DNA of 64,000 nt. Origin: Sphingomonadales bacterium (GTDB taxonomy: Bacteria; Pseudomonadota; Alphaproteobacteria; Sphingomonadales; Sphingomonadaceae). Positions within the stretch are counted from its first letter, which is position 1. The number at the start of each line of letters is the position of its first letter. Below, one piece after another: positions 1 through 9,203 of this stretch. Under the pieces are notes generated by a model. It had not been told where the DNA came from. It was given only the letters and a program-made list of their open reading frames with translations, and ran no database searches. The stretch lies in the NCBI GenBank assembly GCA_017309275.1, contig JAFKLT010000044.1, positions 1 through 64,000 on the forward strand. Reading direction: 5' to 3'. The translations under genes were made by a program, and so were the position numbers.

Positions 1-553
1 TCCGCCCCCGGCAGGCCAGCTCGAGCGCGACCCAGCCGCGCAGGCGGAGGCCGGCAGGCGCCGACCCGTCGCGGACGAACACCATCGTGATCGTGCCATA
101 TTCGGGGCGCTTCGGATCCTTGACCTCGACGCTCAGCACGTCGTCGCTACCGGTCGGCAGTATCTTCGCATATTTGGTGAGGTCGCGGTCGGGGTCGAGC
201 AGCGCGCCGAGCGGCGAGTTCTTCACCGGCCAGCTCTGAACCTGTTTGACCTGATAATCGATCATGGTGAGGCGGCTGCCGTCGCCGACGATCAGCAGCG
301 GGACGTCCTTCTGATACTGGAAACGGATCTTGCCGGGGCGCTTCAGCGTCAGCTTGCCCGACAGGCGCTGGCCGTTGCGGTCGGTCTGGATGAAGTCGGC
401 GGTCATCGAACTGGTCGCCTTGAGGTGCGACTGGACCGAGGACAGCGTGCTGGCCGACTGGGCGATGGCGGGCGCGGCGACCGCGAAGCCGGCGACGAGC
501 ACTGGCGCGAGCGTAAGGGCCGCAAGGCGGGTCAGGTTGGTCTTGAAGATCAT
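1..553 (-). CDS. LolA-like outer-membrane lipoprotein carrier, 3' end beyond window
   Basis: Reading the minus strand from an ATG at 553 gives a protein beginning MIFKTNLTRLAALTLAP with a signal peptide ending near APAIAQ. The following segment (Q-S-H-L-K-A, then MTADFIQTDRNGQRLSGKL, then RPGKIRFQY) is the typical start of periplasmic LolA-type carriers, which ferry lipoproteins from the LolCDE machine to the outer membrane. The open frame runs off the left edge, so about 184 codons are visible and the C-terminus is missing. It lies just downstream of ftsK in the same direction; a LolA neighbour after FtsK is common in Proteobacteria. The last visible residues look less typical of the family, which may reflect the edge. 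Function is inferred from family resemblance. Confidence 0.8.
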   Translation of the reverse strand, partial: MIFKTNLTRLAALTLAPVLVAGFAVAAPAIAQSASTLSSVQSHLKATSSMTADFIQTDRNGQRLSGKLTLKRPGKIRFQYQKDVPLLIVGDGSRLTMIDYQVKQVQSWPVKNSPLGALLDPDRDLTKYAKILPTGSDDVLSVEVKDPKRPEYGTITMVFVRDGSAPAGLRLRGWVALELACRGR

Positions 554-664
554 CTGGCTCTCAATTCTGCGATTGGTCGGTCGGGAATGGCGCGCACGCA
601 TTGAACGCGCGGTGAACCCGGCCGTCAGAGGCTGTTCAAGTCGTGAGGCAGGCCAAAGGTTCCG

Positions 665-2998
665 TCACCTTTGCTGCCCATATTGGTCGGTCAGCACGTC
701 GCGGCGACCGACATGGTTCGGCGGGCTGACCAGCCCTTCCTCCTCCATCCGCTCGATCAGGCGCGCCGCGCTGTTGTACCCGATGCGGAGCTGTCGCTGC
801 AGCCAGCTGGTCGACGCCTTCTGGCTTTCGACCACGATCTGGCAGGCTTTCGCATACATGCGGTCCTCGGCGCTGTCGCCGCCCGCCGGCGCACCCTCCA
901 TCGCGAAACCGCCGTCCTCGGGATCCTCGGTGACGCTTTCGACATAGTCGGGGCGCCCCTGTCCGCGCCAATGGTCGGCGACCGCGCGAACCTCGTCATC
1001 GGAAACGAAGGGGCCGTGGATACGCGTGATCTGCTTGCCGCCGGGCACATAGAGCATGTCGCCCTTGCCGAGCAGCTGTTCGGCGCCGGCCTCGCCCAGA
1101 ATGGTGCGGCTGTCGATCTTTGACGTGACGTTGAAGCTGATGCGCGTCGGCAGGTTCGCCTTGATGACGCCGGTGATGACGTCGACCGACGGGCGCTGCG
1201 TCGCCAGGATCAGGTGGATGCCCGCCGCGCGCGCCTTTTGCGCCAGGCGCTGGATCAGGAATTCGACTTCCTTGCCGGCGGTCATCATCAGGTCGGCGAG
1301 TTCGTCGACCACCACCACGATCTGCGGCAGCGGCGCGTAATCGAGCGTCTCTTCCTCATAGACCGGCTGACCGGTGTCGGGATCATAGCCAGTCTGGACG
1401 CGGCGGCCGAGCGACTTGCCCTTGGCGAGCGCGCCGCGGACCTTGTCGTTGTACGACGCGAGGTTGCGCACCGACAGCGACGACATCATCCGGTAGCGAT
1501 CCTCCATCTGCTCGACCGCCCATTTGAGGGCTCGGATCGCCTTTTTGGGTTCGGTGACCACCGGGGCCAGCAGGTGCGGAATATCGTCATAGACGCTGAG
1601 TTCCAGCATCTTCGGATCGATCATGATCATCTTCACCTGGTCGGGCCCCAGGCGATACAGAAGCGACAGGATCATCGCGTTCAGGCCGACCGACTTACCC
1701 GAACCGGTCGTACCCGCGATCAGCAGATGCGGCATCGGGGCCAGGTCGGCGATCATCGCGTCGCCGCTGATATTCTTGCCCAGGATGATCGGCAGCGCCC
1801 CCGACTGGTCCTGGAACAGCGCGCTGCCGATGATTTCGTGCAGCACCACCGCCTCGCGGTGCGCGTTCGGCAGTTCGATGCCGATCACGGTGCGTCCGGG
1901 GATCGGCGCGATGCGGGCCGACAGCGCCGACATGTTGCGCGCGATGTCGTCGGCAAGGTTGGAGACGCGGCTCGCCTTCGTGCCCGGCGCGGGCTCCAGC
2001 TCGTACATGGTGACGACGGGGCCGGGACGTACGGCGGTGATGACGCCCTTGACCTGGAAATCCTCCAGCACCGATTCGAGCAGGCGCGCATTGCGTTCGA
2101 GCGCCGCCTTGTCGATCTGCCCCGCCGGACCGTCGGGCGCGGGCGCCAGCAGGTCGATCGAGGGGAGCTGGTAATTGGTGAACAGCTCGGGCTGCGGCTT
2201 GGTCTTGGGTTTCGAGGGCGCGGTGCGCTGCGCCGGGTCGGCGATCTCGGGCGGCGCGCGGTCGCTGGGTTCGGCGCGCGGTCGCGGCCGGATGACGCGC
2301 TCCATCAGATTGGGGCCCTTCACCGGATCGCTCGGCGCCGCCCTTGCGGGCTCGACGACGCGGCCGCCCTCGACGGCGGGAAGCTTGAAGCGCTGCGACC
2401 AGCCCTTTTCCAGGCGCAGCGCGCGCCAGGCAAGAAAGGTGCCGAGGCCCAGCAGCGCGAGGATCGTCGCAAAGCGGATCAGCGCCGACGCGGGATCGCC
2501 CGCCAGATCGAACCACGGCGCGACTGCGCTGCCGACGACGAGCGCGATGATTCCGCCCCAACCCGCGGGCAGCGGCGATCCGTTCGCGGGCGCCCATAGC
2601 TCGGCGCCAAGCCCGGCCAGCAATATTCCGGCGAAGGCATAGGCGAGCTGGCGCACCCAATAGGGCTGCGGCTCGCCGGCCCACAGCCGCCAGGCCATGA
2701 CGCCGAGCAGCGGCAGCAGCAATATGATCGGCGCGCCGCCTATCGAAAGGCCCAGGTCCGCGAACCACGCGCCGGGGGCGCCCATCCAGTTCGCGGCGCT
2801 GCCTCCCGCCGCGGTGTTCAACGCGGCATCGGTGCTGTCATAGGTCAGGAAAGCCAGCGTCAGGAACAGGGTGAAAGCGGCGAGCGCGACCGCCGCCGCA
2901 ATCACGAGGCTGCGGGCGATACTCTGGCGGAAAACGGTGCGCCAATCGGCCTTTGCGGCGACGGGCTTGCGGCTGGCCATGCTGAAAACGGTCCCCAT
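665..2998 (-). CDS. ftsK: DNA translocase FtsK
   Basis: A 777-residue FtsK/SpoIIIE protein that pumps DNA at the division septum and helps resolve chromosome dimers. The N-terminal ~190 residues carry about four hydrophobic segments, followed by a Pro/Ala-rich linker. The motor has a Walker A segment GTTGSGKSVGLNAM and a Walker B region VVVDELADLMM. The C-terminal gamma winged-helix domain that reads KOPS sites is present (KASTSWLQRQLRIGYNSAARLIE). Length and layout fit alphaproteobacterial FtsK. A second in-frame ATG six codons downstream is an alternative start. It is divergent from the ubiH-like gene and upstream of the LolA-like gene. Confidence 0.96.
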   Translation of the reverse strand: MGTVFSMASRKPVAAKADWRTVFRQSIARSLVIAAAVALAAFTLFLTLAFLTYDSTDAALNTAAGGSAANWMGAPGAWFADLGLSIGGAPIILLLPLLGVMAWRLWAGEPQPYWVRQLAYAFAGILLAGLGAELWAPANGSPLPAGWGGIIALVVGSAVAPWFDLAGDPASALIRFATILALLGLGTFLAWRALRLEKGWSQRFKLPAVEGGRVVEPARAAPSDPVKGPNLMERVIRPRPRAEPSDRAPPEIADPAQRTAPSKPKTKPQPELFTNYQLPSIDLLAPAPDGPAGQIDKAALERNARLLESVLEDFQVKGVITAVRPGPVVTMYELEPAPGTKASRVSNLADDIARNMSALSARIAPIPGRTVIGIELPNAHREAVVLHEIIGSALFQDQSGALPIILGKNISGDAMIADLAPMPHLLIAGTTGSGKSVGLNAMILSLLYRLGPDQVKMIMIDPKMLELSVYDDIPHLLAPVVTEPKKAIRALKWAVEQMEDRYRMMSSLSVRNLASYNDKVRGALAKGKSLGRRVQTGYDPDTGQPVYEEETLDYAPLPQIVVVVDELADLMMTAGKEVEFLIQRLAQKARAAGIHLILATQRPSVDVITGVIKANLPTRISFNVTSKIDSRTILGEAGAEQLLGKGDMLYVPGGKQITRIHGPFVSDDEVRAVADHWRGQGRPDYVESVTEDPEDGGFAMEGAPAGGDSAEDRMYAKACQIVVESQKASTSWLQRQLRIGYNSAARLIERMEEEGLVSPPNHVGRRDVLTDQYGQQR

Positions 2999-3104
2999 CA
3001 GTTAACCACGCCGATATGCGCATGGGGCGGACTCGCCGTCAAGCGGGGCGGAACGGGCCGCCCACAGCCTTCCCAATCCGCGCGCCGCAGGCTAAGGCGA
3101 GCGC

Positions 3105-4334
3105 ATGAGCGAAACCCTGCGAAGCGATGTCCTGATTTCGGGTGGAGGCCTTGTCGGGCAGGCGCTGGCGCTGGCGCTGGCGCACCATGGCCTTTCGTCA
3201 CAGATCGTCGATCCCGCCGATCCGGTCGCGACGATCGCGCCGGGCTTCGACGGCCGCGCGTCGGCGATCGCCAGCGCGACGTGGCAGATGTTCGACGTGC
3301 TGGGCATCGCCGATCGGCTGGCGGGGCATGGATGCCCGATTCACGCGATCAAGGTCAGCGACGGCGGCCAGGCGGGCGAGCTCGATTTCGTCACCGCGCC
3401 CGAGGATCGCGCGCTGGGAACGATGATCGAGAACCGCCAGCTTCGCCTCGCGCTCGCGGCCGCGCTGGCGGAGGCGCCGCTGGTGCGTCTGTTCATGCCG
3501 TCGAAGGTCGTCGATCGCGACGTCGGCGCACATGGCGTGACGCTGACGCTGGACGATGGAAGCCGTCTTGCCGCGCCGCTGCTGATCGTTGCCGAGGGAC
3601 GCCGGTCGCCGACCCGCGACGCCGCGGGGTTCAGCATCGCGAACTGGTCCTATCACCATCACGCGATGATCGGCGCGGTCGCGCACAGCAAGCCGCATGG
3701 CAGCGTGGCGCATGAAATCTTCTTCTCCTCGGGCCCCTTCGCGCTGCTGCCGCTCGTCGACGACGAGCAGGGCCGGCATCGCTCGGCCTTCGTCTGGACG
3801 GTGTCCGAAAAGGATGGACCGGGCTTTGCCAAGCTCGGCGACCGGGGGTTCACGGCGGAGCTGGAAAAGCGTGCCGGCGGGATGCTCGGCACGATGGAGC
3901 TGGTGGCGCCGCGGATGACCTATCCGCTCGGCTTCAATCACAGCGCGCGGATCGTCGCCGACCGTATCGTGCTGGTCGGTGACGCCGCGCACGGCATTCA
4001 TCCGATCGCGGGGCAGGGGCTCAACCTGGGCCTGCGCGATGTCGCGGCGCTCGCCGAAGTTCTCGTCGAAGGGGCGCGGCTGGGGCTCGACCTGGGCGAT
4101 GCGGCGCTGCTCGCGCGCTATCAGCGCTGGCGCGGGCTCGACAGCCTGATGGTCAGCCTTGCGACCGACAGCCTGACGCGGTTGTTCGGCATTCCGGGGC
4201 GCACCGCCTCCGCGGTTCGGCGCGCCGGGCTTGGCGCGGTGCAGCGGCTTCCGCTGCTCAAGCGCTTCTTCATGGACGAGGCGCGCGGCGAAGCCGGCGA
4301 CTTGCCGCGCCTGCTTGCGGGCGCCGAAATCTAG
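3105..4334 (+). CDS. UbiH/UbiF/COQ6-family FAD-dependent hydroxylase (ubiquinone pathway)
   Basis: A 409-residue flavin monooxygenase of the family that hydroxylates the aromatic ring during ubiquinone synthesis. The N-terminus has the FAD-binding GGGLVGQALALALA turn, followed by DGRASAIASATW. Near residue 290 is the family signature GDAAHGIHPIAGQGLNLGL, which contacts FAD. The start is the ATG that directly gives MSETLRSDVLISGGG. It is divergent from ftsK with about 106 bp between the starts and convergent with the Lon-domain gene. Which ring position it hydroxylates cannot be told from sequence alone. Confidence 0.93.
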   Translation: MSETLRSDVLISGGGLVGQALALALAHHGLSSQIVDPADPVATIAPGFDGRASAIASATWQMFDVLGIADRLAGHGCPIHAIKVSDGGQAGELDFVTAPEDRALGTMIENRQLRLALAAALAEAPLVRLFMPSKVVDRDVGAHGVTLTLDDGSRLAAPLLIVAEGRRSPTRDAAGFSIANWSYHHHAMIGAVAHSKPHGSVAHEIFFSSGPFALLPLVDDEQGRHRSAFVWTVSEKDGPGFAKLGDRGFTAELEKRAGGMLGTMELVAPRMTYPLGFNHSARIVADRIVLVGDAAHGIHPIAGQGLNLGLRDVAALAEVLVEGARLGLDLGDAALLARYQRWRGLDSLMVSLATDSLTRLFGIPGRTASAVRRAGLGAVQRLPLLKRFFMDEARGEAGDLPRLLAGAEI

Positions 4335-4373
4335 GCATTTTCCTTCGGAAAGCGGTCTTGTTCGGCGGGTAAG

Positions 4374-4397
4374 GCGCGTGGAAACCTGGCCACGCGC
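4374..4397. terminator. Stem-loop between convergent genes
   Basis: GCGCGTGG and CCACGCGC form a perfect 8-bp stem around an 8-nt loop, in the 63-bp gap between the convergent ubiH-like and Lon-domain genes, abutting the stop of the latter. The T-tract is weak on both strands (TTATTG on plus), so a shared bidirectional terminator is inferred from position and stem. Confidence 0.5.
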
Positions 4398-5048
4398 TTA
4401 TTGCAGCGTCGCGCGTCCGTCGTCGCCGTCGAAGCGGCCGAAAAACTGCATCATCTGGACGACCATCTCGGCGCGCACGTCGATCGGCGAGGCCTCGAGG
4501 AGCGCCTGTTTCGCCGCCGCGTCGAAGGGCGCGACCTGCGCGATGCCGTTGACGAGCGTCGCATCGTCGAGTTGCCCGACCGAATCCCAGTCGACGACAT
4601 AGCCCTGCCGCGCGGCGAAGCGCTTTGCTTCGCGCTCGAGGCTCGCGCGTTCGATGCTCGACATCACCGCATCTTCCTCGGCCTCGACCTCGATTTCCGC
4701 CTCGACCTGCCGGAACGGGGTGGTGACGTCGAGTTCGCGGCGCACGCGAAAGCGCGCGACGCCTTCGAGCACCAGGTTGAAACGGCCCTCGTCCAGCGCC
4801 TCGACATCGACGATCCGCCCGACGCAGCCGACGTCATAGAGCGCGGGCGGCTCGCGAAATTCGTCGCCGGGAAGCTGGCGCGGCTGGATCATCCCGATCT
4901 GACGGTCGCGCGCCAGCACTTCCTGCACCATCGCCTTGTAGCGCGGCTCGAAAATATGGAGCGGCAGGTGCAGCCCCGGAAACAGCACCGCGCCGGGCAG
5001 CGGAAAGATCGCGATCCGCTGGATAGTCAAAGGCGCGGCCTGGCCCAT
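4398..5048 (-). CDS. Lon N-terminal (substrate-binding) domain protein
   Basis: A 216-residue stand-alone version of the Lon protease N-terminal domain, without the AAA+ or protease parts. The opening IAIFPLPGAVLFPGLHLPLHIFEPRYK is the hallmark of the family, followed by a beta-rich core (VGCVGRIVDVE, GRFNLVLEGVARFRV) and a helical end. The start codon shares its A with the stop codon of the thioredoxin gene (TGATG), so the two are probably translationally coupled. Such proteins often sit next to CnoX-like genes in alphaproteobacteria; a proteostasis role is inferred. Confidence 0.9.
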   Translation of the reverse strand: MGQAAPLTIQRIAIFPLPGAVLFPGLHLPLHIFEPRYKAMVQEVLARDRQIGMIQPRQLPGDEFREPPALYDVGCVGRIVDVEALDEGRFNLVLEGVARFRVRRELDVTTPFRQVEAEIEVEAEEDAVMSSIERASLEREAKRFAARQGYVVDWDSVGQLDDATLVNGIAQVAPFDAAAKQALLEASPIDVRAEMVVQMMQFFGRFDGDDGRATLQ

Positions 5049-5959
5049 CAGCCGAACAGGATCAGCGACAGGCGGCGACGCTGCGCCGCGACCCACGGAT
5101 CTTCGAGTCCCACCGCTTCGAACAGCGAAAGCAGCTTCGTTCGCGCCGCGCCGTCGTTCCAGCCGAGGTCGGCGGCGACGATGTGGAGCAGATTGTCGGC
5201 GGCGGCATCGCGCTGCCCGGCGCCGATCTGCGCCGCGGCAAGGTCGAAGCGCGCCTGATGATCGTCCGGATTGGCGGCGAGGGCCGCCTCGAAACCGGCA
5301 AGTTCGCTGAGGTCGGGCGCGTCGGCGGCGAGCGCGAGCGCGCTCTTCGCCTGCGCGACCGCCGCATCGTCGGCGATCTCGGCCGGCACCGCGTCGAGCG
5401 CCGCCTGCGCCGCCGCGACGTCGCCCGCGAGCAGCAACGCGCGGATCAGCCCGCCATGTGCGGCGGCATTGTCGGGCGCCATTTCGACGATCTGCGCAAA
5501 GATGCCGACCGCGCGTTCGCCGTCGCCCTCGGCGATCACGCCCTCGCCCATCTCGATCAGCGGCGCGATCTCGACCGCCCGCGCGCTCGCCTCGCTCTCG
5601 ATCGGAAGCTGCGCGAGCAGCTGGTCGAGAATCGCCTTGAGCTGGCTTTCGGTACGCGCGTTGGTCAGGTTCGCGACCGGCTGCCCCTGAAAGATCGCAT
5701 AGACGGTGGGGATCGACTGGACCTGGAACTGGCCGGCGATGAAGCGATTCGCATCGACGTCGACCTTCACCAGCACGACGCCCTTGTCGGCATAATCCTC
5801 CGCGACCTTTTCGAGCACGGGGCCGAGCTGTTTGCACGGTCCGCACCATTCGGCCCAGAAGTCGAGAATGACGAGCTTCGTCATCGACGGATCGACGACG
5901 TCGCGGCGGAAGGCTTCGACGGCTTCCTTTTCCTGCGGGTTCAGACCAAGCGTGGCCAC
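5048..5959 (-). CDS. Thioredoxin-TPR co-chaperone, CnoX/YbbN-like
   Basis: A 303-residue protein with an N-terminal thioredoxin fold (active site WCGPC near residue 38, cis-Pro region SIPTVYAIF) followed by alpha-helical TPR-like repeats. This layout matches CnoX (YbbN), a redox-linked holdase that hands clients to chaperones. Unlike the E. coli protein it keeps a canonical WCGPC, as seen in other alphaproteobacteria, so it may also act as an oxidoreductase. It is the first gene of a two-gene unit with the Lon-domain protein and lies upstream of the tRNA-Gly locus. Confidence 0.9.
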   Translation of the reverse strand: MATLGLNPQEKEAVEAFRRDVVDPSMTKLVILDFWAEWCGPCKQLGPVLEKVAEDYADKGVVLVKVDVDANRFIAGQFQVQSIPTVYAIFQGQPVANLTNARTESQLKAILDQLLAQLPIESEASARAVEIAPLIEMGEGVIAEGDGERAVGIFAQIVEMAPDNAAAHGGLIRALLLAGDVAAAQAALDAVPAEIADDAAVAQAKSALALAADAPDLSELAGFEAALAANPDDHQARFDLAAAQIGAGQRDAAADNLLHIVAADLGWNDGAARTKLLSLFEAVGLEDPWVAAQRRRLSLILFG

Positions 5960-6232
5960 GGCAGCGATGCTCCTTGTTATCCATTTACAGCCCGACGCCG
6001 TCCCGCTTCGCCATCGGCTTCCCCAACCAGCTCATTCTGTGGGAGGCCGGACAGGTAACGGGGCCGGTGCCGCTTCCGCGCCGGCGGAAATGACTCTGAC
6101 GCTGCTTATGTGGGATTTGGCGGCGATATGCCAACCCTTCGCAGAAAATCACAAACAGGGCTTGCCGACTCCGAAAGCCGGTGCTAATCGCCCGCCTCAC
6201 CCGCTGGGACCCACCCGTTTCCAGCCGCCAGA

Positions 6233-6307
6233 GCGGGCGTAGCTCAGGGGTAGAGCACAACCTTGCCAAGGTTGGGGTCGAGGGTTCGAATCCCTTCGCC
6301 CGCTCCA
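6233..6307 (+). tRNA. tRNA-Gly (GCC anticodon)
   Basis: A 75-nt cloverleaf reads directly from the sequence. The acceptor GCGGGCG pairs with CGCCCGC, the D-arm is AGCTCAGGGGTAGAGC, the anticodon arm is CAACCTTGCCAAGGTTG with anticodon GCC, and the T-arm contains GGTTCGAATCC. The discriminator T and the CCA end are genome-encoded. It is followed by a T-rich stretch and then by accessory DNA, a typical layout for an island integration site. Confidence 0.97.
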
Positions 6308-6586
6308 GTTTTTCCAAACATTTTCAACGATTTAGCCGCCAAGGCGGCGTAATATGCCTTGTTACTTTCGCGGCAAATTTGCCTCGCGTAAGCAGGACGT
6401 AATATGCTCGGAGCGAGCTGCCGGGCCCTTCTGGCGCACGATCGGCGGCCAACGCGCCGCATGTCCGGGGTTGCCGCGCACCGGCCAAGCCTCTCAGAAA
6501 CGAGCAGGTCGATACCTCCAGCCTCTTTGTTGCGGGGGCCTGCGGAGATTCATCCGGCGCAAACCAATCTCAGGTATCGGCGCGAT

Positions 6587-7057
6587 ATGGCGAGCACCGT
6601 CAAACCCTATCCGGGCGAGCAGGCCGGTCCCATTTCACTCCGGCTCCTCGCCGATCAATATCGTCGTGCCGCCGTGCTGCTTCGGGATAGCGGCCAGCGA
6701 GGGCACCCGATGAGCTGGGCACCGTTCCGGCTCACCGCGGTGCAGGCGATCGAGCTGTATCTGACAGCGTTCCTCCTCCATCGCGGGAGCAGCGCCGTCG
6801 AGGTGCGGCGCATGGGGCATCATCTTGGATTGAGGGCGGAAGCCGCTGCCGTTGCCGGTCTCCAACTGCGCAAGCGGACTCACGACCATCTCATTTCGCT
6901 AAGTGCCTCGCGCGAGTATCTGGTCACACGCTACTGCCCCGACGGTCTCGAAACCGCGTCTCAGATCAACCGCCTCGCCGCAACGCTCGCGGAGGTGACG
7001 CACAAGACCGCTGTCGCGGGCGCCTCGTTTCCGAGCCAATCCGTCATCGATCGTTGA
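6587..7057 (+). CDS. HEPN-like small hypothetical protein
   Basis: A 156-residue soluble, helix-rich protein. The segment FRLTAVQAIELYLTAFLLHRG followed by GHHLGLRAEAA resembles HEPN-like four-helix proteins, a broad class that includes RNases and toxin components. The catalytic Rx4-6H motif of RNase-active HEPN proteins is not clearly present. The ATG at 6587 is preferred over the in-frame upstream start at 6404 because the extra residues are low-complexity and look untranslated. It is the first gene after tRNA-Gly. Function unknown. Confidence 0.6.
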   Translation: MASTVKPYPGEQAGPISLRLLADQYRRAAVLLRDSGQRGHPMSWAPFRLTAVQAIELYLTAFLLHRGSSAVEVRRMGHHLGLRAEAAAVAGLQLRKRTHDHLISLSASREYLVTRYCPDGLETASQINRLAATLAEVTHKTAVAGASFPSQSVIDR

Positions 7058-7208
7058 TCCTCGGCTCCTCAATCCTCCCCTGACCTGCGGCTCGGATGGC
7101 GCAGGTCCTCGTCAGCACAGTCCCTGCCGATCGATGCGTGGTAATTGCGATTGACTATCGTTCGCGATAACGGCAGGCGATTATTCGTTTACGCGAGCGG
7201 GGAAGGCG

Positions 7209-7742
7209 ATGATGGATTCCAAATATAAACTGACGTTGGGTGGCGCCTTGCTTGGTGCTTTCACGACCGCCGCAGTGCCCGCGACGGCCCAAACCATGGA
7301 CGTATCGGTCACGATCCCCCGGTTGACTGTCGCCGAATATCACAAGCCCTATGTCGCGCTCTGGATCGAGCAGGCTGGCAAGCCCGCGCGCACGATCAAC
7401 GTCTGGTACGACACGGGCAAGAAGAACAATGCCGGCATCAAGTGGCTGCGCGACATGCGCCAGTGGTGGCGAACGGTCGGCCGCACGACGCCGACCCCGC
7501 CGAATGGCGTGACCGGCGCGACGCGCGCGCCGGGCGCCGCGAAGATCAGCTTCACGGCTGGCAAGGGCGGCATGCCCGCGCTCACCGCGGGCAGCTACAC
7601 GCTGGTCGTCGAGGCCGCGCGCGAAGGCGGTGGGCGTGAAGTGGTGAAGGTGCCCTTCACCGTTTCTGCGGCCGGGACCGCGAAGGGTAGCGGCAAGGGT
7701 AGCTTCGAGCTGGGCGCGGTCAGCCTGACCGTCCGCCGCTGA
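7209..7742 (+). CDS. DUF2271 secreted protein
   Basis: A 177-residue protein with a signal peptide (cleavage near ATAQ) and the DUF2271 pattern: KPYVALWIEQAGKPARTINVWYD, KWLRDMRQWWR, GATRAPG and SYTLVVEAAREGGG. The family is periplasmic, beta-sandwich-like and frequently found beside DUF4198 and PepSY genes in metal or iron-linked operons. It is followed after 14 bp by the DUF4198 gene. Biochemical activity is not known. Confidence 0.85.
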   Translation: MMDSKYKLTLGGALLGAFTTAAVPATAQTMDVSVTIPRLTVAEYHKPYVALWIEQAGKPARTINVWYDTGKKNNAGIKWLRDMRQWWRTVGRTTPTPPNGVTGATRAPGAAKISFTAGKGGMPALTAGSYTLVVEAAREGGGREVVKVPFTVSAAGTAKGSGKGSFELGAVSLTVRR

Positions 7743-7756
7743 ACCGGGAGATCGAC

Positions 7757-8608
7757 ATGCTGAACTCGCGCAAATCGCTCCTGCTTCTGGCTGCAAGCGC
7801 CGCGCTCGCGCTTTCCACCGCCGCGCAGGCTCGCCAGTGGCTACTCCCGTCCGAGACCATGTTCACCGGCTCGGGCAACGAGTGGCTGACAGTCGACGCC
7901 GCCAATTCGACCGACCTCTATTATTATGATCATCCCGGCCAGCCTTGGGATGCGGTCATCACGGCGCCCGACGGCAGCACGGTTCCGGTCGAAAACCGCA
8001 TGGTCGGTAAGCTCCGCCAAGTGTTCGACGTGCCGATCGCGCAGGGCGGGACGTACAAGATCAGCATCACGAACGACCAGATGTTCGGCAGCTATATGCT
8101 GAACGGCGAGAAGAAGATGCTGCCTCGCGGCACGACGCCGGCGACGCTCGCCGCCGCCATTCCCGCAGGTGCGACCGAGGTCCAGACCGCGGAGGCAAAT
8201 AATCGCATCGAGACCTTCGTCACCGCGGGCGAGCCGACAACGAGCGTGTTCACCAGTGGCGGCAAGGGGATCGAAATGATCCCCGTGACCCATCCGAACG
8301 ATCTGGCGGTCGACGAGGAAGCGACCTTCCAGTTCCTGCTCGACGGCAAGCCCGCCGCGGACCTCGAGGTCGTCGCGATCCCTGGCGGCATCCGCTACCG
8401 GGCCGATCTCAAGCAGATAAGCGCGAAGACCGATGCCGAGGGCAAGGTCCGCTTCACCTGGCCTGAAGCCGGCATGTATTGGGTGAGCGTCAGCATCGGC
8501 GGTCGCCGCGGCGAAGGCGCAGGCGGACCGCCCCCTGCGACGCCGCCGCAGCCCGAAGCGCCCGAACGCCGCGCCTCCTATTCGATGACGGTCGAAGTGC
8601 AGGGATAG
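7757..8608 (+). CDS. DUF4198 periplasmic protein
   Basis: A 283-residue secreted protein with a signal peptide ending near AAQARQW, then two beta-rich domains: an Ig-like module with DLYYYDHPGQPWD and a C-terminal carboxypeptidase-regulatory-like repeat (VDEEATFQFLLDGKPAADLEV ... TDAEGKVRFTWPEAGMYWV). This matches DUF4198, a family linked to metal (often Ni/Co or Fe) uptake loci. It forms an operon with the DUF2271 gene. The tail (GGPPPATPPQPEAPER) is Pro-rich. A metal-handling role is inferred from family and neighbourhood only. Confidence 0.82.
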   Translation: MLNSRKSLLLLAASAALALSTAAQARQWLLPSETMFTGSGNEWLTVDAANSTDLYYYDHPGQPWDAVITAPDGSTVPVENRMVGKLRQVFDVPIAQGGTYKISITNDQMFGSYMLNGEKKMLPRGTTPATLAAAIPAGATEVQTAEANNRIETFVTAGEPTTSVFTSGGKGIEMIPVTHPNDLAVDEEATFQFLLDGKPAADLEVVAIPGGIRYRADLKQISAKTDAEGKVRFTWPEAGMYWVSVSIGGRRGEGAGGPPPATPPQPEAPERRASYSMTVEVQG

Positions 8609-8659
8609 GACCGCCGGGCGCGACGACAGCATGGCGCGGCCTCCGGGTTCGTATCGTCG

Positions 8660-9136
8660 CTACCGCGCCCAGAAATTCGAGCCCGAGGGTCCGCGCGGTT
8701 TGCTTCGATATCGCCTTTCGAGATGGGCGATAAGCCTTCGGTCGACCGAGCCGAGCATCGTCTCGAAACTCTTCCGGATGCCCGGCAGCCGAAGCGTGAC
8801 AAGCAGGCCGCTGCAACGATAGCTGTGAACGAGCCGCGTTCCGGTGCCATTCGGGGAGAGCGCGAAGCTCTCCCCGAATTTCAGCAGGAAGCTCGGCCGG
8901 ACGTCGATCGTCAGCAGACGCTCGGGGTAGGCTGCGAGGACCGTTGCCGGGACCTCCAGGAGCTTCGGCTTGTGCGGGTTCATCCGCAGCCAGTATCGCA
9001 GCGCGATCGGATCGCTGTGGAGGAGCTCGAGCCTGACGTAGGGATTCCACTGGCGATGGCTCTCGAAATCCAGGAGCACTGCCCAGACCTGCCCTGGAGT
9101 GAAGGCGAGATCATGCTCGCGCCGAAACTCCATCAT
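8660..9136 (-). CDS. SRPBCC (START-like) protein, copy 1
   Basis: A 158-residue protein of the SRPBCC helix-grip fold, a hydrophobic-ligand-binding family. MEFRREHDLAFTPGQVWAVLLDFESHRQWNPYVRLE is the characteristic N-terminus. The protein at 38923-39408 shares this opening and the HKPKLLEVPA and YRCSGLLVTLRLPGI segments, so the two are paralogues within the same region. Two tandem ATGs start the gene. It reads toward the DUF4198 gene (convergent). Ligand unknown. Confidence 0.85.
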   Translation of the reverse strand: MMEFRREHDLAFTPGQVWAVLLDFESHRQWNPYVRLELLHSDPIALRYWLRMNPHKPKLLEVPATVLAAYPERLLTIDVRPSFLLKFGESFALSPNGTGTRLVHSYRCSGLLVTLRLPGIRKSFETMLGSVDRRLIAHLERRYRSKPRGPSGSNFWAR

Positions 9137-9203
9137 CGCCGCGCTCCATCGGGCGAGGCTGGGCCGACGGCGAAGGAAACAGCCGAGGACGGGGACATGG
9201 AAG

